A DNA stretch of 64,000 bases from Crassaminicella thermophila (GCF_008152325.1 NZ_CP042243.1:310001-374000), one strand, 5' to 3'; positions 27,393 to 36,985 are shown, numbered from the stretch's first letter. A program made the numbers and translations. The notes: a model not told the origin generated them from the letters alone.

Positions 27393-29048
27393 ATGGAAAA
27401 TAAAACCTCATCAAATTTTATAAAAAATATTATTATAGATGACTTAAAAACTGGAAAACACAAAGAAATTATTACACGCTTTCCACCAGAGCCAAACGGT
27501 TATTTACATATCGGTCATGCAAAATCAATATGTCTAAACTTTGGTTTAGCAGATGAATTTAATGGAAAAACTAACCTGAGATTTGATGATACAAATCCAT
27601 TAAAGGAAGATACAGAATACGTTGAATCTATAAAAGAAGATGTAAGATGGCTAGGTTTTGAGTGGGACGGACTTTTTTTTGCATCAGATTATTTTGAAGA
27701 AATGTATAATCGTGCAATACTACTAATAAAAAAAGGAAAAGCTTATGTATGTGACTTATCAGCAGAAGAAATAAGAGAATACCGTGGAACATTGACAGAG
27801 CCAGGGAAAGAGAGTCCTTATAGAAATAGAAGTGTAGAAGAGAATCTGGATTTATTTGAGCGAATGAAAAATGGCGAATTTAAAGATGGTGAAAAAGTAT
27901 TAAGAGCAAAAATTGATATGTCATCTCCTAATTTAAATATGAGGGATCCAGTGCTTTATCGTATTGCTCATGCAAAACACCACAATACAGGGGATAAATG
28001 GTGTATATATCCTATGTATGATTTTGCACATCCAATAGAGGATGCTATTGAGGGAATTACACATTCTATTTGTACATTAGAATTTGAAGATCACCGTCCA
28101 TTATATGATTGGGTAATAAAGGAATGTGAAATGGAATGTCAACCGCAGCAAATTGAATTTGCAAGACTAGATCTTACAAATACAGTTATGAGTAAAAGAA
28201 AATTAAAACAATTGGTAGATCAAAAGTATGTAGATGGATGGGATGATCCTCGTATGCCAACTATTTCAGGGTTAAGAAGAAGAGGATTTACACCAGAATC
28301 TATTAGAAATTTTGCAAGAGAAATTGGAGTTGCAAAAAATAATAGTACAGTAGATTATCAAATGCTTGAACATTTTATAAGAGAAGACTTAAAATTAAAA
28401 GCGTTAAGAACAATGGCTATTTTAAGGCCTCTTAAGGTAGTGATTACAAATTATCCAGAGGATAAAGTTGAGATGTTAAATGCAGAAAATAATCCAGAAA
28501 ATCCAGAAATGGGAACAAGACAAATTTCATTCTCAAGAGAAATATATATTGAGCAGGAAGATTTTATGGAAAATCCACCTAAAAAATATTTTAGATTATT
28601 CCCTGGAAATGAAGTAAGATTAAAGCATGCATATTTTATTAAGTGTAATGAAGTTATTAAGGATGAAAATGGAAACGTAATAGAAATTCATTGTACTTAT
28701 GATCCAGAAACAAAGAGTGGAACTGGTTTTACAGGAAGAAAAGTAAAAGGTACCCTACACTGGGTAGATGCAAAAAATGCTGTACCTGCAGAGTTTAGAC
28801 TATATGAGCCATTGATTTTAGATAAAGACCAAGAGGAAGAAAAATCATTTTTAGATTGTATAAATCCAAATTCATTAGAAATATTACAAGGTTTTATTGA
28901 ACCAAATATGAAGAGTGCAAAACCTCAAGAAAAATTCCAATTCTTTAGACATGGATATTTTAATGTAGATCCTAAATATTCTACAGAAGAAAAATTAGTG
29001 TTTAACAGAATTGTATCCTTAAAGAGTTCTTTTAAAATGAATAAATAA
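27393..29048 (+). CDS. glnS: Glutaminyl-tRNA synthetase
   Basis: Charges tRNA-Gln directly. 551 residues, class [16 protein letters not shown] with HIGH at 39-42, the GlnRS-specific [21 protein letters not shown], and [10 protein letters not shown] as the KMSKS loop, then the beta-barrel anticodon domain ([21 protein letters not shown]). RBS GGGAGAAAGG. Many Gram-positive bacteria lack GlnRS and use the GatCAB amidotransferase route, so presence here is notable. It is an independent unit with its own promoter and terminator, inserted between cysS and mrnC. Confidence 0.97.
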   Translation: MENKTSSNFIKNIIIDDLKTGKHKEIITRFPPEPNGYLHIGHAKSICLNFGLADEFNGKTNLRFDDTNPLKEDTEYVESIKEDVRWLGFEWDGLFFASDYFEEMYNRAILLIKKGKAYVCDLSAEEIREYRGTLTEPGKESPYRNRSVEENLDLFERMKNGEFKDGEKVLRAKIDMSSPNLNMRDPVLYRIAHAKHHNTGDKWCIYPMYDFAHPIEDAIEGITHSICTLEFEDHRPLYDWVIKECEMECQPQQIEFARLDLTNTVMSKRKLKQLVDQKYVDGWDDPRMPTISGLRRRGFTPESIRNFAREIGVAKNNSTVDYQMLEHFIREDLKLKALRTMAILRPLKVVITNYPEDKVEMLNAENNPENPEMGTRQISFSREIYIEQEDFMENPPKKYFRLFPGNEVRLKHAYFIKCNEVIKDENGNVIEIHCTYDPETKSGTGFTGRKVKGTLHWVDAKNAVPAEFRLYEPLILDKDQEEEKSFLDCINPNSLEILQGFIEPNMKSAKPQEKFQFFRHGYFNVDPKYSTEEKLVFNRIVSLKSSFKMNK

Positions 29049-29053
29049 AAATA

Positions 29054-29096
29054 ATTATCATCGATTTGCGGTAGAAAAAGCAGATCGATGATTTTT
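29054..29096 (+). terminator. Terminator after glnS
   Basis: ATCATCGAT-T-TGC (29054-29066) pairs with GCA-G-ATCGATGAT (29077-29089), loop about 10 bases, followed by eight T. Strong. Confidence 0.85.
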
Positions 29097-29229
29097 TTTG
29101 TCAAGGGATGAAATGTCTATTTTGCAACGATATAGAACGAAAGCACTTTTCTGTTCTAGAAAATTATAGTATGATTGAGTATAGGGCAAATTATAATATA
29201 TGAAATATAAAAATAAGGTAGGGTTTTAA

Positions 29230-29673
29230 ATGGAAAAAAACTTTGTTGAATATATGGATTTAGAAATAAAAAGTGAAGAAAATATTCGGTTTGTCTCTCC
29301 TTTGGTGCTTGCGTATATTGGAGATGCAGTTTATGAAGTATATATTCGAGAGTACATTCTCCATAAATATGGAGGGAATGTAAATAAGCTACATAAAATT
29401 GCTACTAAGTTTGTAAAAGCATCAGCCCAAGCGAAAATTGTACATATGCTTGAAAAAGAACTTAATAAAGAGGAATGGGCAATTATCAAAAAAGGAAGAA
29501 ATCAAAAATCAGGCTCTGTTCCTAAAAATGCAAATCTTACGGATTACAAATATGCCACAGGATTTGAAGCACTTATTGGATATTTGTATCTATTAGGAAA
29601 TAAAAAACGTATAAAAGAGATCATAAAAAAAGGAATTCAGGTTATAGAAGAGGTTGAGCAAGGAGGGGTGTAG
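29230..29673 (+). CDS. mrnC: Mini-ribonuclease III
   Basis: Double-strand-specific endonuclease that matures 23S rRNA. 147 residues consisting only of the RNase III catalytic domain, without the dsRBD. The motif PLVLAYIGDAVYE contains the catalytic Asp32. KGRNQKSGSVPKN and the second acidic motif GFEALIGYLYL follow. It is immediately followed by a small membrane protein gene and thyX. Confidence 0.95.
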   Translation: MEKNFVEYMDLEIKSEENIRFVSPLVLAYIGDAVYEVYIREYILHKYGGNVNKLHKIATKFVKASAQAKIVHMLEKELNKEEWAIIKKGRNQKSGSVPKNANLTDYKYATGFEALIGYLYLLGNKKRIKEIIKKGIQVIEEVEQGGV

Positions 29674-30048
29674 GTGACAAAAAGAGAAAAGAATATGTTA
29701 TATATTATAATACTTTTATTTATTGTACTTATAACGAAGTCTTTATTCTTAGACGAGATAGAAGTTAAAGGGGATGCATTAAAGTTTAAACAATTTGTAG
29801 AAAAATCAGTAGATGAAGAAAAAAAGTATAATGGTTTGTTAAAAAAATGGGGACTTGTTAGCTATAAGGTAGTTGATGTTAAGAAAACAAAGAAAGATGG
29901 ATTTTCTACGATACTTTATTGTGGTGAAGATGGGAAAACGTGTAAAGAAATAAAAATAGCTGGAGAGTACCAAGGGAAGGTAAGAGGATATTTTTTATAT
30001 TTGTTTCCTTATAAGGAATTTAAAGTAAAGAGTAATTGGAAGAAATAA
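29674..30048 (+). CDS. Small single-pass membrane protein of unknown function
   Basis: 124 residues, GTG start directly abutting the mrnC stop, with AAGGAGGGG just upstream. Residues about 8-25 ([18 protein letters not shown]) form one N-terminal membrane anchor or uncleaved signal. The rest is charged, beta-rich and likely extracellular ([30 protein letters not shown], with two Cys that could pair). I do not recognise the family. Position in the mrnC-thyX-rlmB-yacP unit does not suggest a role. Confidence 0.75.
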   Translation: MTKREKNMLYIIILLFIVLITKSLFLDEIEVKGDALKFKQFVEKSVDEEKKYNGLLKKWGLVSYKVVDVKKTKKDGFSTILYCGEDGKTCKEIKIAGEYQGKVRGYFLYLFPYKEFKVKSNWKK

Positions 30049-30073
30049 TGAGGAAAAAACAGGAGGAAAAAGA

Positions 30074-30847
30074 ATGAAAGTAAAATTGATTCAATATACA
30101 CCTGAGCCAGAAAAGGTGATAGCAGCTGCTGCAAAGCTCTGTTATTCAAGGGTTGGTGTAGATGAGATTATGGAAGATTTATCTGGAGAAAAAACTGAAA
30201 AGTTTTTGGATATGCTTATGAGTTTAGGACATGAGTCTCCGATTGAGCATATAAGTTTTACATTTGCAGTAGAAGGAGTAAGTAGAGTACTTACACATCA
30301 GCTTGTAAGACATCGTATTGCTAGTTATTCACAGCAATCTCAAAGATACGTAAAGCTTGATCAATTTGAATATATTATACCACCTAGCATTGAAGTTATT
30401 CCAGAAGCAAAGGATATGTTTCTAAAAGCTATGAATGAAGATCAGGAAAAATATAATGCTTTGGTAAATATTTTGCAAAAGAAGCATTATGATCGATTAA
30501 TAAAAGAAGGGAAAAGTGAAAAACAAGCAAAAAGAATATCTGAAAAAATGGCAATTGAAGATAGTCGATATGTTTTTCCAAACGCTTGTGAGACAAAAAT
30601 TGTTTTTACCATGAATGCAAGAACTCTTTTAAACTTTTTTAATCATCGATGCTGTCAAAGGGCTCAATGGGAAATTAGGGATATGGCTACAAAAATGCTA
30701 AAAATAGTAAAAGAAGTAGCGCCTGTCATTTTTAAAAATGCAGGACCAAAGTGTTTGGTAGGGCCATGTCCAGAAGGAGATATGACTTGTGGTAAAATGA
30801 GAGAGATAAGGGAAGCTTTCTTACAGCCTATTACCCATAAAATATAA
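30074..30847 (+). CDS. thyX: FAD-dependent thymidylate synthase
   Basis: Methylates dUMP to dTMP using methylene-THF and FADH2. 257 residues. The ThyX signature RHR-x7-S-x-R ([14 protein letters not shown], residues 79-92) is complete, and [12 protein letters not shown] and the C-terminal [21 protein letters not shown] are present. RBS AGGAGGAAA. No thyA is in the window, so it may be the only thymidylate synthase, though this cannot be judged from 64 kb. Confidence 0.97.
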   Translation: MKVKLIQYTPEPEKVIAAAAKLCYSRVGVDEIMEDLSGEKTEKFLDMLMSLGHESPIEHISFTFAVEGVSRVLTHQLVRHRIASYSQQSQRYVKLDQFEYIIPPSIEVIPEAKDMFLKAMNEDQEKYNALVNILQKKHYDRLIKEGKSEKQAKRISEKMAIEDSRYVFPNACETKIVFTMNARTLLNFFNHRCCQRAQWEIRDMATKMLKIVKEVAPVIFKNAGPKCLVGPCPEGDMTCGKMREIREAFLQPITHKI

Positions 30848-30890
30848 AATATTGGGAATTATAAAGAAAAAGTGATAAAGAGGTGCAAAT

Positions 30891-31631
30891 ATGAATGTAG
30901 ATAAAATTGAAGGAAGAAATCCTGTTATTGAAGCTTTAAGAGCAAATAGAGAAATAGATAAAATTATGATTGCAAAAGGGGCAGAAGGTTCTGTTAAAAA
31001 AATTATTGGTATGGCGAAAGATAAGGGTATTTCAATTCAATATGTGCAAAAACAAAAGTTAGATAATATTTCTCAGTCTCATGCACATCAAGGTGTGATT
31101 GCTTTTGTTGCAGCACATAATTATGTAGAAGTTGAAGATATTCTTAAAAAAGCAGAAGAAAAAGGAGAGGATCCTTTTATTATTATACTAGATGAAATTA
31201 CGGATCCACATAACTTAGGATCTATTATGAGAACAGCAGATGCTGCTGGTGCTCACGGTATTATTATCCCTAAAAGAAGAGCTGTTGGACTTACAAGTAT
31301 TGTTGCAAAAACTTCAGCTGGTGCAATAGAATATGTTCCTGTTGCTAAAGTATCTAATATTGCTCAAACAATAGATATGCTAAAATCACAAGGGGTTTGG
31401 GTAATTGGTGCAGATATGTCAGGAGAAAAAAAGCATTATGAAGAAAATATGAAGGGTAAAATTGCTTTAGTAATTGGAAGTGAAGGAAAAGGAATTGGGA
31501 GACTTATAAAAGAAAAATGTGATTTTTTAGTAAATATACCTATGAAGGGAGAGGTAAGTTCTTTAAATGCTTCTGTTGCAGCATCTATTCTTATGTATGA
31601 AGTGGTGCGGCAAAGAGAGGGAATAGAATAG
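30891..31631 (+). CDS. rlmB: 23S rRNA (guanosine-2'-O)-methyltransferase RlmB
   Basis: SPOUT-class methyltransferase acting on G2251-type sites in 23S rRNA (TrmH family). 246 residues: N-terminal RNA-binding domain (IEGRNPVIEALRANREIDKIM), then the knotted SPOUT domain with ITDPHNLGSIMRTADAAGAHGIII, VIGSEGKGI and MKGEVSSLNASVAASILMYE. RBS AGAGGTG. The exact modified base is inferred from the family and from the position next to yacP and cysS, as in Bacillus. Confidence 0.93.
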   Translation: MNVDKIEGRNPVIEALRANREIDKIMIAKGAEGSVKKIIGMAKDKGISIQYVQKQKLDNISQSHAHQGVIAFVAAHNYVEVEDILKKAEEKGEDPFIIILDEITDPHNLGSIMRTADAAGAHGIIIPKRRAVGLTSIVAKTSAGAIEYVPVAKVSNIAQTIDMLKSQGVWVIGADMSGEKKHYEENMKGKIALVIGSEGKGIGRLIKEKCDFLVNIPMKGEVSSLNASVAASILMYEVVRQREGIE

Positions 31632-31642
31632 GGTGATAAAAT

Positions 31643-32158
31643 TTGAGACAGTTTTTGTTGGTAGACGGATATAATGTAATCAATGCATGGTCAGAGTTAA
31701 AAGAAATAGCAAAGATTAATTTGGAAGAAGCAAGAGATCGTTTGATTCAAGAAATGGTAGATTATAAGCATTATACAGGATATGCTGTGATTGTTGTATT
31801 TGATGCACATTATGTAAAAGGAAATGATTTGAGGAAGTTTTCTATAAAAGGAGTAGAGGTCATCTTTACAAAAGAGCATCAAACAGCAGATTCTTATATT
31901 GAAAAAATGGTAGAAGAATTAACGAAGGATAGGAGAAATTTTGTAACTGTTGCTACCTCTGATTGGGCAGAACAACAAGTTGTATTAGGAAGTGGGGGTA
32001 CAAGGATTTCTGCAAGAGAGTTAAAGCTTGAATTAGAAAGAATTATGAAAAAAATTCATAAAAAAACAGAAGCATCAAAACAAATAAGATCGACTCTTAG
32101 GGATCGAATTGACAAGCAAATTGTCGAAAAGCTTGAAAAATGGCGCAGAAACCAATGA
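31643..32158 (+). CDS. yacP: NYN domain ribonuclease, YacP/Rae1 family
   Basis: Rae1 is a ribosome-dependent endoribonuclease that cuts mRNA in the A site. The 171-residue protein starts MRQFLLVDGYNVINAW, the typical first strand of the NYN/PIN fold with the catalytic Asp, and continues with VVFDAHY, TKEHQTADSYIEKM and TVATSDWAEQQVVLGSGGTRISA. The start is TTG 31643 after GGGTGAT. It follows rlmB by 11 bases. Activity is assigned by family. Confidence 0.92.
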   Translation: MRQFLLVDGYNVINAWSELKEIAKINLEEARDRLIQEMVDYKHYTGYAVIVVFDAHYVKGNDLRKFSIKGVEVIFTKEHQTADSYIEKMVEELTKDRRNFVTVATSDWAEQQVVLGSGGTRISARELKLELERIMKKIHKKTEASKQIRSTLRDRIDKQIVEKLEKWRRNQ

Positions 32159-32163
32159 ATTTC

Positions 32164-32193
32164 TTGACGAGATGATGTAGGTTACGTTATAAT
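32164..32193 (+). promoter_or_regulatory. Promoter of sigH
   Basis: TTGACG (32164-32169), 18-base spacer, TATAAT (32188-32193), giving a leader of roughly 100 bases before sigH. Confidence 0.7.
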
Positions 32194-32298
32194 AAGTATA
32201 CAATTTTGTGCTGATTACGATTGTTGACGTTTTGTACATATTTGGGGTTTGGTAAAAAGATTTGGCACAAAATCAGAAAAGTGCTGGAGGAGATTTTT

Positions 32299-32946
32299 GT
32301 GGGAATAAGTAGGGCACAGGAAGATATGAACGAAAATTTAGATTTGATGGTTGATGAAGATGTTGTTGAGGATGCTAGAAATGGAAATACGAAAGCACTA
32401 GAATATTTGATTAAAAAGTATAAAAATTTTGTTAAAGCAAAAGCTAGGTCTTATTTTTTAATTGGTGCTGATAGAGAAGATATAATTCAAGAAGGGATGA
32501 TAGGGTTGTTTAAGGCAATTCGTGACTTTAGGTCAGACAAGCTATCGTCTTTTAGGGCTTTTGCAGAACTATGCATTACAAGACAAATAATTACTGCAAT
32601 AAAAACAGCTACAAGGCAAAAACATATACCTTTAAATTCATATATATCTTTAAATAAGCCAATATATGATGAGGAATCAGACAGAACACTGCTTGATGTA
32701 ATATCTGGCACAAGAATTTCAGATCCTGAAGAACTTATTATATCAAGAGAAGAGCTATCTCATATTGAATCAAAAATAGGAGAAATATTAAGTGATTTAG
32801 AATGGACTGTATTGATGTCTTATTTACAAGGAAAATCATATCAAGAGATGTCACTTGAACTTAATAGACATGTAAAGTCTATTGATAATGCATTGCAGCG
32901 TGTAAAACGAAAATTAGAAAGATATCTAGAAACAAGAGGAAACTAG
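32299..32946 (+). CDS. sigH: RNA polymerase sigma factor SigH (sporulation/transition state)
   Basis: Sigma-70 family factor that directs early sporulation and transition-phase genes in Firmicutes. Region 2 is visible (ALEYLIKKYKNFVKAKARSYFLIGADREDIIQEGMIGLFKAIRDF, then FRAFAELCITRQIITAIKTATRQKH) and region 4 near the C-terminus (LEWTVLMSYLQGKSYQEMSLELNRHVKSIDNALQRVKRKL). The GTG at 32299 is chosen since GGAGGAG (32286-32292) precedes it, giving 215 residues. The longer frame from 32221 has no RBS. Its presence suggests, but does not prove, a spore former. Confidence 0.93.
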   Translation: MGISRAQEDMNENLDLMVDEDVVEDARNGNTKALEYLIKKYKNFVKAKARSYFLIGADREDIIQEGMIGLFKAIRDFRSDKLSSFRAFAELCITRQIITAIKTATRQKHIPLNSYISLNKPIYDEESDRTLLDVISGTRISDPEELIISREELSHIESKIGEILSDLEWTVLMSYLQGKSYQEMSLELNRHVKSIDNALQRVKRKLERYLETRGN

Positions 32947-32976
32947 AAAAAGGAAAAATATTTCAAATAAAAAACA

Positions 32977-33005
32977 TTGACTTTTATCTAGGTGAGTAGT
33001 AGAAT
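32977..33005 (+). promoter_or_regulatory. Promoter of the tRNA-Thr-tuf transcript
   Basis: TTGACT (32977-32982), 17-base spacer, TAGAAT (33000-33005), 14 bases upstream of the tRNA 5' end. Confidence 0.75.
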
Positions 33006-33018
33006 AGTAATGGTGAGT

Positions 33019-33095
33019 GCCCATGTGGCTCAGGTGGTTAGAGCGTCGCCTTGGTAAGGCGGAGATCGGCGGTTCGAATCCGCTCATGGGCTCCA
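33019..33095 (+). tRNA. tRNA-Thr (anticodon GGT)
   Basis: Acceptor stem GCCCATG (33019-33025) pairs with CATGGGC (33085-33091), discriminator T, encoded CCA. Anticodon arm TCGCC-TTGGTAA-GGCGG shows anticodon GGT. T arm GGCGGTTCGAATCCGCT has the GTTCGAATC loop. It reads ACC/ACT. There is no terminator before tuf, so both are probably on one transcript. Confidence 0.97.
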
Positions 33096-33182
33096 TTTTA
33101 GTTTTGTATACATAGACACACCCGGATAAGTTTACTTTGAAAAATAAAATATTTGATAAATTATAAGATAGGAGGAGAAAAA

Positions 33183-34376
33183 ATGGCAAAAGCTAAATTT
33201 GAGAGAAACAAACCGCATGTTAACATCGGAACAATCGGTCACGTTGACCATGGTAAAACAACATTAACAGCAGCAATTACAGTTACATTAAACAAAAGAT
33301 ATGGAACTGGAGAAGCAGTAGCATTTGATAACATTGATAAAGCTCCAGAAGAAAAAGAAAGAGGAATTACAATTTCAACAGCACACGTTGAGTATGAAAC
33401 ACCAAACAGACACTACGCACACGTAGACTGTCCAGGACATGCTGACTACGTTAAGAACATGATTACAGGAGCAGCACAAATGGATGGAGCAATCCTAGTA
33501 TGTGCAGCAACTGATGGTCCAATGCCACAAACAAGAGAGCACATCTTATTATCAAGACAAGTAGGTGTACCATACATCGTAGTATTCTTAAACAAGTGTG
33601 ATATGGTAGATGACGAAGAGTTATTAGAATTAGTAGAAATGGAAATAAGAGAATTATTAAATGAATATGAATTCCCAGGAGATGATACACCAATCATCAA
33701 AGGATCAGCACTAGAAGCATTAAACGATCCAGAAGGACCATGGGGAGATAAGATTATAGAATTATTCGAAGCAATTGATGAATACATTCCAGAGCCAGAA
33801 AGAGATACAGATAAGCCATTCATCATGCCAGTAGAAGATGTATTCTCAATCACAGGAAGAGGAACAGTTGCAACAGGAAGAGTAGAAAGAGGAGTATTAA
33901 AAGTACAAGATGAAGTAGAAATCGTAGGATTAACAGATGAGCCAAGAAAAGTAGTAGTAACAGGAGTAGAAATGTTTAGAAAGCTACTTGATCAAGCACA
34001 AGCAGGAGATAACATCGGAGCACTTCTAAGAGGTGTACAAAGAGATGAAATCGAAAGAGGACAAGTATTAGCAAAGCCAGGAACAATCAACCCACATACA
34101 AAATTTAAAGCAGAAGTATACGTATTAAAGAAAGAAGAAGGTGGAAGACATACACCATTCTTTAATGGATATAGACCACAATTCTACTTCAGAACAACAG
34201 ATATTACAGGATCTGTTTCACTACCAGAAGGAGTAGAAATGTGCATGCCTGGAGACAACGTAACAATGGAAATTGAATTAATCAACCCAATTGCAATCGA
34301 AGAAGGATTAAGATTTGCAATCCGTGAGGGTGGAAGAACAGTTGGAGCAGGTGTTGTTGCTAGCATTATTGAGTAA
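33183..34376 (+). CDS. tuf: Elongation factor Tu, copy 1
   Basis: GTPase that delivers aminoacyl-tRNA to the ribosome. 397 residues: P-loop [20 protein letters not shown], then the two beta-barrel domains. It starts at 33183 with AGGAGGAG; the frame reaching 33153 is rejected. The protein is identical to copy 2 at 49678. The genes differ at six third-codon positions only (33437, 33749, 33815, 33839, 34106, 34373 in this copy). It is cotranscribed with tRNA-Thr and ended by a terminator. Confidence 0.98.
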   Translation: MAKAKFERNKPHVNIGTIGHVDHGKTTLTAAITVTLNKRYGTGEAVAFDNIDKAPEEKERGITISTAHVEYETPNRHYAHVDCPGHADYVKNMITGAAQMDGAILVCAATDGPMPQTREHILLSRQVGVPYIVVFLNKCDMVDDEELLELVEMEIRELLNEYEFPGDDTPIIKGSALEALNDPEGPWGDKIIELFEAIDEYIPEPERDTDKPFIMPVEDVFSITGRGTVATGRVERGVLKVQDEVEIVGLTDEPRKVVVTGVEMFRKLLDQAQAGDNIGALLRGVQRDEIERGQVLAKPGTINPHTKFKAEVYVLKKEEGGRHTPFFNGYRPQFYFRTTDITGSVSLPEGVEMCMPGDNVTMEIELINPIAIEEGLRFAIREGGRTVGAGVVASIIE

Positions 34377-34383
34377 TTAGAAT

Positions 34384-34418
34384 AGGACTAGGTTTGAAAC
34401 CCAAGCCTAGTCCTTTTA
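34384..34418 (+). terminator. Terminator after tuf copy 1
   Basis: AGGACTAGGTTTG (34384-34396) pairs with CAAGCCTAGTCCT (34402-34414, one T.G), followed by TTTT. Confidence 0.85.
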
Positions 34419-34557
34419 AATAAACATACAATAATGAAAGCAAATTATGGTTATACTATAAATAAAATTGTTTTAAAATATAAACCCAGAGGAAGAAATA
34501 CTATATTTTGGTGTTTTTTTCTGTGTGTTTATAAGACGCCTTGCGTCTAATCAAAAA

Positions 34558-34591
34558 TTGTATTGACATCAATATAAAATTATGATAGCTT
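34558..34591 (+). promoter_or_regulatory. Promoter region of rpmG-secE-nusG
   Basis: TTGACA at 34563-34568 with a 17-base spacer and TAGCTT at 34586-34591 preceded by an extended TGA; alternatively TTGTAT 34558-34563, 17 bases, TATGAT 34581-34586. The remainder of the 299-base gap after tuf holds a short hairpin AGACGC/GCGTCT (34534-34548) and no gene. Confidence 0.55.
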
Positions 34592-34675
34592 TATAAAGTA
34601 ATGGTGTCATAATGAGATATCTGTGTCGAATTGCAAGGTAGTTTAGATAAAAGCTGGCATTTAGGAGGTGTAACT

Positions 34676-34825
34676 ATGAGAGTGAAAGTGACTCTAGCAT
34701 GTACAGAATGCAAACAAAGAAATTATCATACTATGAAAAACAAAAAAAATAATCCAGACAGATTAGAATTAAAAAAATACTGCAAATTCTGTAAGTCTCA
34801 CACAACTCATAAGGAAACAAAATAA
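34676..34825 (+). CDS. rpmG: 50S ribosomal protein L33
   Basis: 49 residues, zinc-binding type with CTEC (residues 9-12) and CKFC, so a C+ form that depends on zinc. RBS AGGAGGTG ahead of ATG 34676; the longer frame from 34631 includes this RBS and is rejected. First gene of the rpmG-secE-nusG unit. Confidence 0.96.
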   Translation: MRVKVTLACTECKQRNYHTMKNKKNNPDRLELKKYCKFCKSHTTHKETK

Positions 34826-34880
34826 TCCTTTGTTGAAAATGTATGTTTGGTAGAATTAACATATAAGGATGTGAAATGGT

Positions 34881-35099
34881 ATGGCAGTACAAACAAATAC
34901 AAATAAGGCAGCCAAATCTAGAGACGTAGGGAAGTTCTTTAGACATGTTAAGGCAGAGTTGAAAAAAGTAATTTGGCCAAGTAAAAAGGAATTGACATCA
35001 TATACTACAGTTGTACTGACAACCTGTGCAGTTGTAGCTATTGGAATCTGGCTGGTAGATACAATATTTGGAAAAGCTCTTCAACTAATTATTAAATAG
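34881..35099 (+). CDS. secE: Preprotein translocase subunit SecE
   Basis: Small tail-anchored component of the SecYEG channel. 72 residues: a charged N-terminal part, the conserved amphipathic segment FFRHVKAELKKVIWPSKKEL, and one C-terminal membrane segment (TTVVLTTCAVVAIGIWLVDTIF). It lies between rpmG and nusG as in most bacteria. SecY is encoded in the spc cluster at 60617. Confidence 0.96.
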   Translation: MAVQTNTNKAAKSRDVGKFFRHVKAELKKVIWPSKKELTSYTTVVLTTCAVVAIGIWLVDTIFGKALQLIIK

Positions 35100-35100
35100 T

Positions 35101-35151
35101 GAGGGAGGGAAGAGTAGACTAGGCTATAAAGTGTGGCTACTCTCGAATATG
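35101..35151 (+). promoter_or_regulatory. nusG initiation region with RBS and start bridged by a hairpin
   Basis: RBS GAGGGAGGG (35101-35109) is followed by AGAGTAG (35111-35117), a 19-base loop, CTACTCT (35137-35143), five bases, and ATG (35149). If the hairpin folds, the RBS-to-ATG distance shrinks to about six unpaired bases. It could set nusG expression relative to secE. Confidence 0.5.
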
Positions 35152-35667
35152 TCAGAAACGCCTAAATGGTATGTAGTCCATACCTACTCTGGACATGAAA
35201 ACAAAGTTAAAGCAAATATTGAAAAACTTGTTGAAAACAGAGGTATGGAAGATATTATTACTGAAATTGTTGTACCCACAGAAGAAAAAATAGAAATAAA
35301 AAATGGGAAGAAAAAAGCAAAACAGAAAAAGATTTTCCCAGGTTATGTATTAATCAAGATGATCATGAATGATGAATCTTGGTATGTAGTTAGAAATACA
35401 AGAGGAGTTACAGGTTTTGTAGGTCCAGGATCTAAGCCGATTCCTTTAAGTGATGAAGAAGTGAAGAGTATGGGCATTGAAGAGCCAGTTGCAGAGATTG
35501 ATATTGTTGTAGGAGATACAGTAAAAGTTACATCAGGACCATTTGAAAGCTTCATTGGAGTTATAGAAGGAATCAATTTAGAGAAACAGACCTTGAAGGC
35601 TCTTATTTCAATGTTTGGAAGAGAAACACCTGTAGAACTCGATTTTACACAAGTAGAAAAATTATAA
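35149..35667 (+). CDS. nusG: Transcription termination/antitermination factor NusG
   Basis: RNA polymerase elongation factor that couples transcription and translation. 172 residues: NGN domain (WYVVHTYSGHENKVKANIEKL, IFPGYVLIKMIMNDESWYVVRNT, VTGFVG) and C-terminal KOW domain (VGDTVKVTSGPFESFIGVIE). The start is taken as ATG 35149 (MSETPKWYVVHT). There is no RBS in the usual window. The only strong one is GAGGGAGGG at 35101-35109, and a 7-bp hairpin between the two may bring them together. GTG 35131 is a weaker alternative. Confidence 0.96.
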   Translation: MSETPKWYVVHTYSGHENKVKANIEKLVENRGMEDIITEIVVPTEEKIEIKNGKKKAKQKKIFPGYVLIKMIMNDESWYVVRNTRGVTGFVGPGSKPIPLSDEEVKSMGIEEPVAEIDIVVGDTVKVTSGPFESFIGVIEGINLEKQTLKALISMFGRETPVELDFTQVEKL

Positions 35668-35746
35668 TTGCTTTTAAAAAGCTTATATGCTTTTAAATAT
35701 AAAATATATGTGCAGGTTACTGCAAGATAAATGAGGAGGTGTACTA

Positions 35747-36172
35747 ATGGCTAAAAAAGTTACAGGATATGTCAAACTACAAATCCCTGCAGGGAAAGCT
35801 ACTCCAGCACCGCCAGTAGGTCCAGCACTTGGACAACAAGGTGTTAACATTATGCAGTTCTGTAAAGAATTCAATGCGAAAACTGCAGATCAAGCTGGTA
35901 TGATTATACCAGTTGTTATTACAGTTTACCAAGATAGATCATTTACATTTATTACAAAAACACCACCAGCAGCTGTCTTGTTAAAGAAAGCAGCAGGAAT
36001 TGAAAGTGGTTCTGGTGTACCTAATAGAGATAAGGTTGCTACAATATCTGTAGATAAAGTAAAAGAAATTGCAGAGCTTAAAATGCCTGACTTAAATGCA
36101 GGTAGTATAGAAGCTGCAATTAGCATGATAAAAGGTACTGCTAGAAGCATGGGGATTATTGTTGAAGAATAA
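35747..36172 (+). CDS. rplK: 50S ribosomal protein L11
   Basis: 141 residues. Binds the GTPase-associated centre of 23S rRNA and is needed for the stringent response sensor. Typical N-terminus [36 protein letters not shown], with the proline-rich hinge, and C-terminal rRNA-binding domain ([25 protein letters not shown]). RBS AGGAGGTG. It is followed by rplA at a 61-base gap. Confidence 0.97.
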   Translation: MAKKVTGYVKLQIPAGKATPAPPVGPALGQQGVNIMQFCKEFNAKTADQAGMIIPVVITVYQDRSFTFITKTPPAAVLLKKAAGIESGSGVPNRDKVATISVDKVKEIAELKMPDLNAGSIEAAISMIKGTARSMGIIVEE

Positions 36173-36233
36173 TACCCTATAGTTAGGTGGGAGGTATATA
36201 AAAACCGTTAAAACCACGAAGGAGGTAAAAAAC

Positions 36234-36932
36234 ATGCCAAAAAGAGGAAAGAAATATTTAGAAAGTGCAAAATTAGTTGATAGAACAGTTCAATATGAAC
36301 CAGAAGAAGCTTTAAAATTAGTAACAGAAACTGCAAAAGCTAAGTTTGATGAAACAGTTGAAGCACACATTAAGCTTGGTGTTGATTCAAGACATGCAGA
36401 TCAACAAGTAAGAGGTGCTATTGTATTACCACATGGTACAGGTAAAACAAGAAAAGTATTAGTTTTTGCAAAAGGAGAGAAAGCAAAAGAAGCTGAAAAT
36501 GCTGGGGCAGATTATGTCGGAGCAGAAGAGTTAGCAGAAAAAATCCAAAAAGAAAACTGGTTTGACTTTGATGTAGTAGTAGCTACACCAGACATGATGG
36601 GTCTAGTAGGTAGACTAGGTAGAATATTAGGACCAAAAGGTTTAATGCCAAACCCTAAGTCAGGAACAGTTACTTTCGAAGTTGAAAAAGCTGTAAAAGA
36701 AATAAAAGCAGGAAAAGTTGAGTATAGATTAGACAAAACAAATATTATTCACGTGCCAATTGGAAAAGTATCTTTTGGTACTGAAAAATTAAATGAAAAC
36801 TTCAGTGTATTATTAGATGCAATCATTAAAGCAAAACCAGCGGCTGCAAAAGGACAATATTTAAAAAGTGTTGTTGTAACTAGTACAATGGGCCCTGGTG
36901 TTAAGATAAATCCAACAAAAATAATGGGTTAA
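36234..36932 (+). CDS. rplA: 50S ribosomal protein L1
   Basis: 232 residues. Forms the L1 stalk that moves E-site tRNA. Recognisable parts: [59 protein letters not shown] and the C-terminal [26 protein letters not shown]1 often represses its own operon, but no obvious L1 site was identified here. Confidence 0.97.
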   Translation: MPKRGKKYLESAKLVDRTVQYEPEEALKLVTETAKAKFDETVEAHIKLGVDSRHADQQVRGAIVLPHGTGKTRKVLVFAKGEKAKEAENAGADYVGAEELAEKIQKENWFDFDVVVATPDMMGLVGRLGRILGPKGLMPNPKSGTVTFEVEKAVKEIKAGKVEYRLDKTNIIHVPIGKVSFGTEKLNENFSVLLDAIIKAKPAAAKGQYLKSVVVTSTMGPGVKINPTKIMG

Positions 36933-36950
36933 TTATCCAAAAAATGATCA

Positions 36951-36979
36951 TTGACATCATAAAGATGCAATGATATAAT
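36951..36979 (+). promoter_or_regulatory. Promoter of rplJ-rplL
   Basis: TTGACA (36951-36956), 17-base spacer, TATAAT (36974-36979): a consensus sigma-A promoter. Start expected near 36986. Confidence 0.85.
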
Positions 36980-36985
36980 CTATGA

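Noticed and set aside
32221-32298. Longer SigH beginning at 32221
   Set aside because: No RBS precedes it; GGAGGAG at 32286-32292 supports GTG 32299.
34826-34880. tRNA-Trp gene expected between rpmG and secE in many clostridia
   Set aside because: The gap is only 55 bases and no cloverleaf can be formed.
35131-35148. GTG start for nusG
   Set aside because: It adds six residues not expected in NusG and lies 21 bases from the RBS. It remains a possibility but is weaker than ATG 35149.
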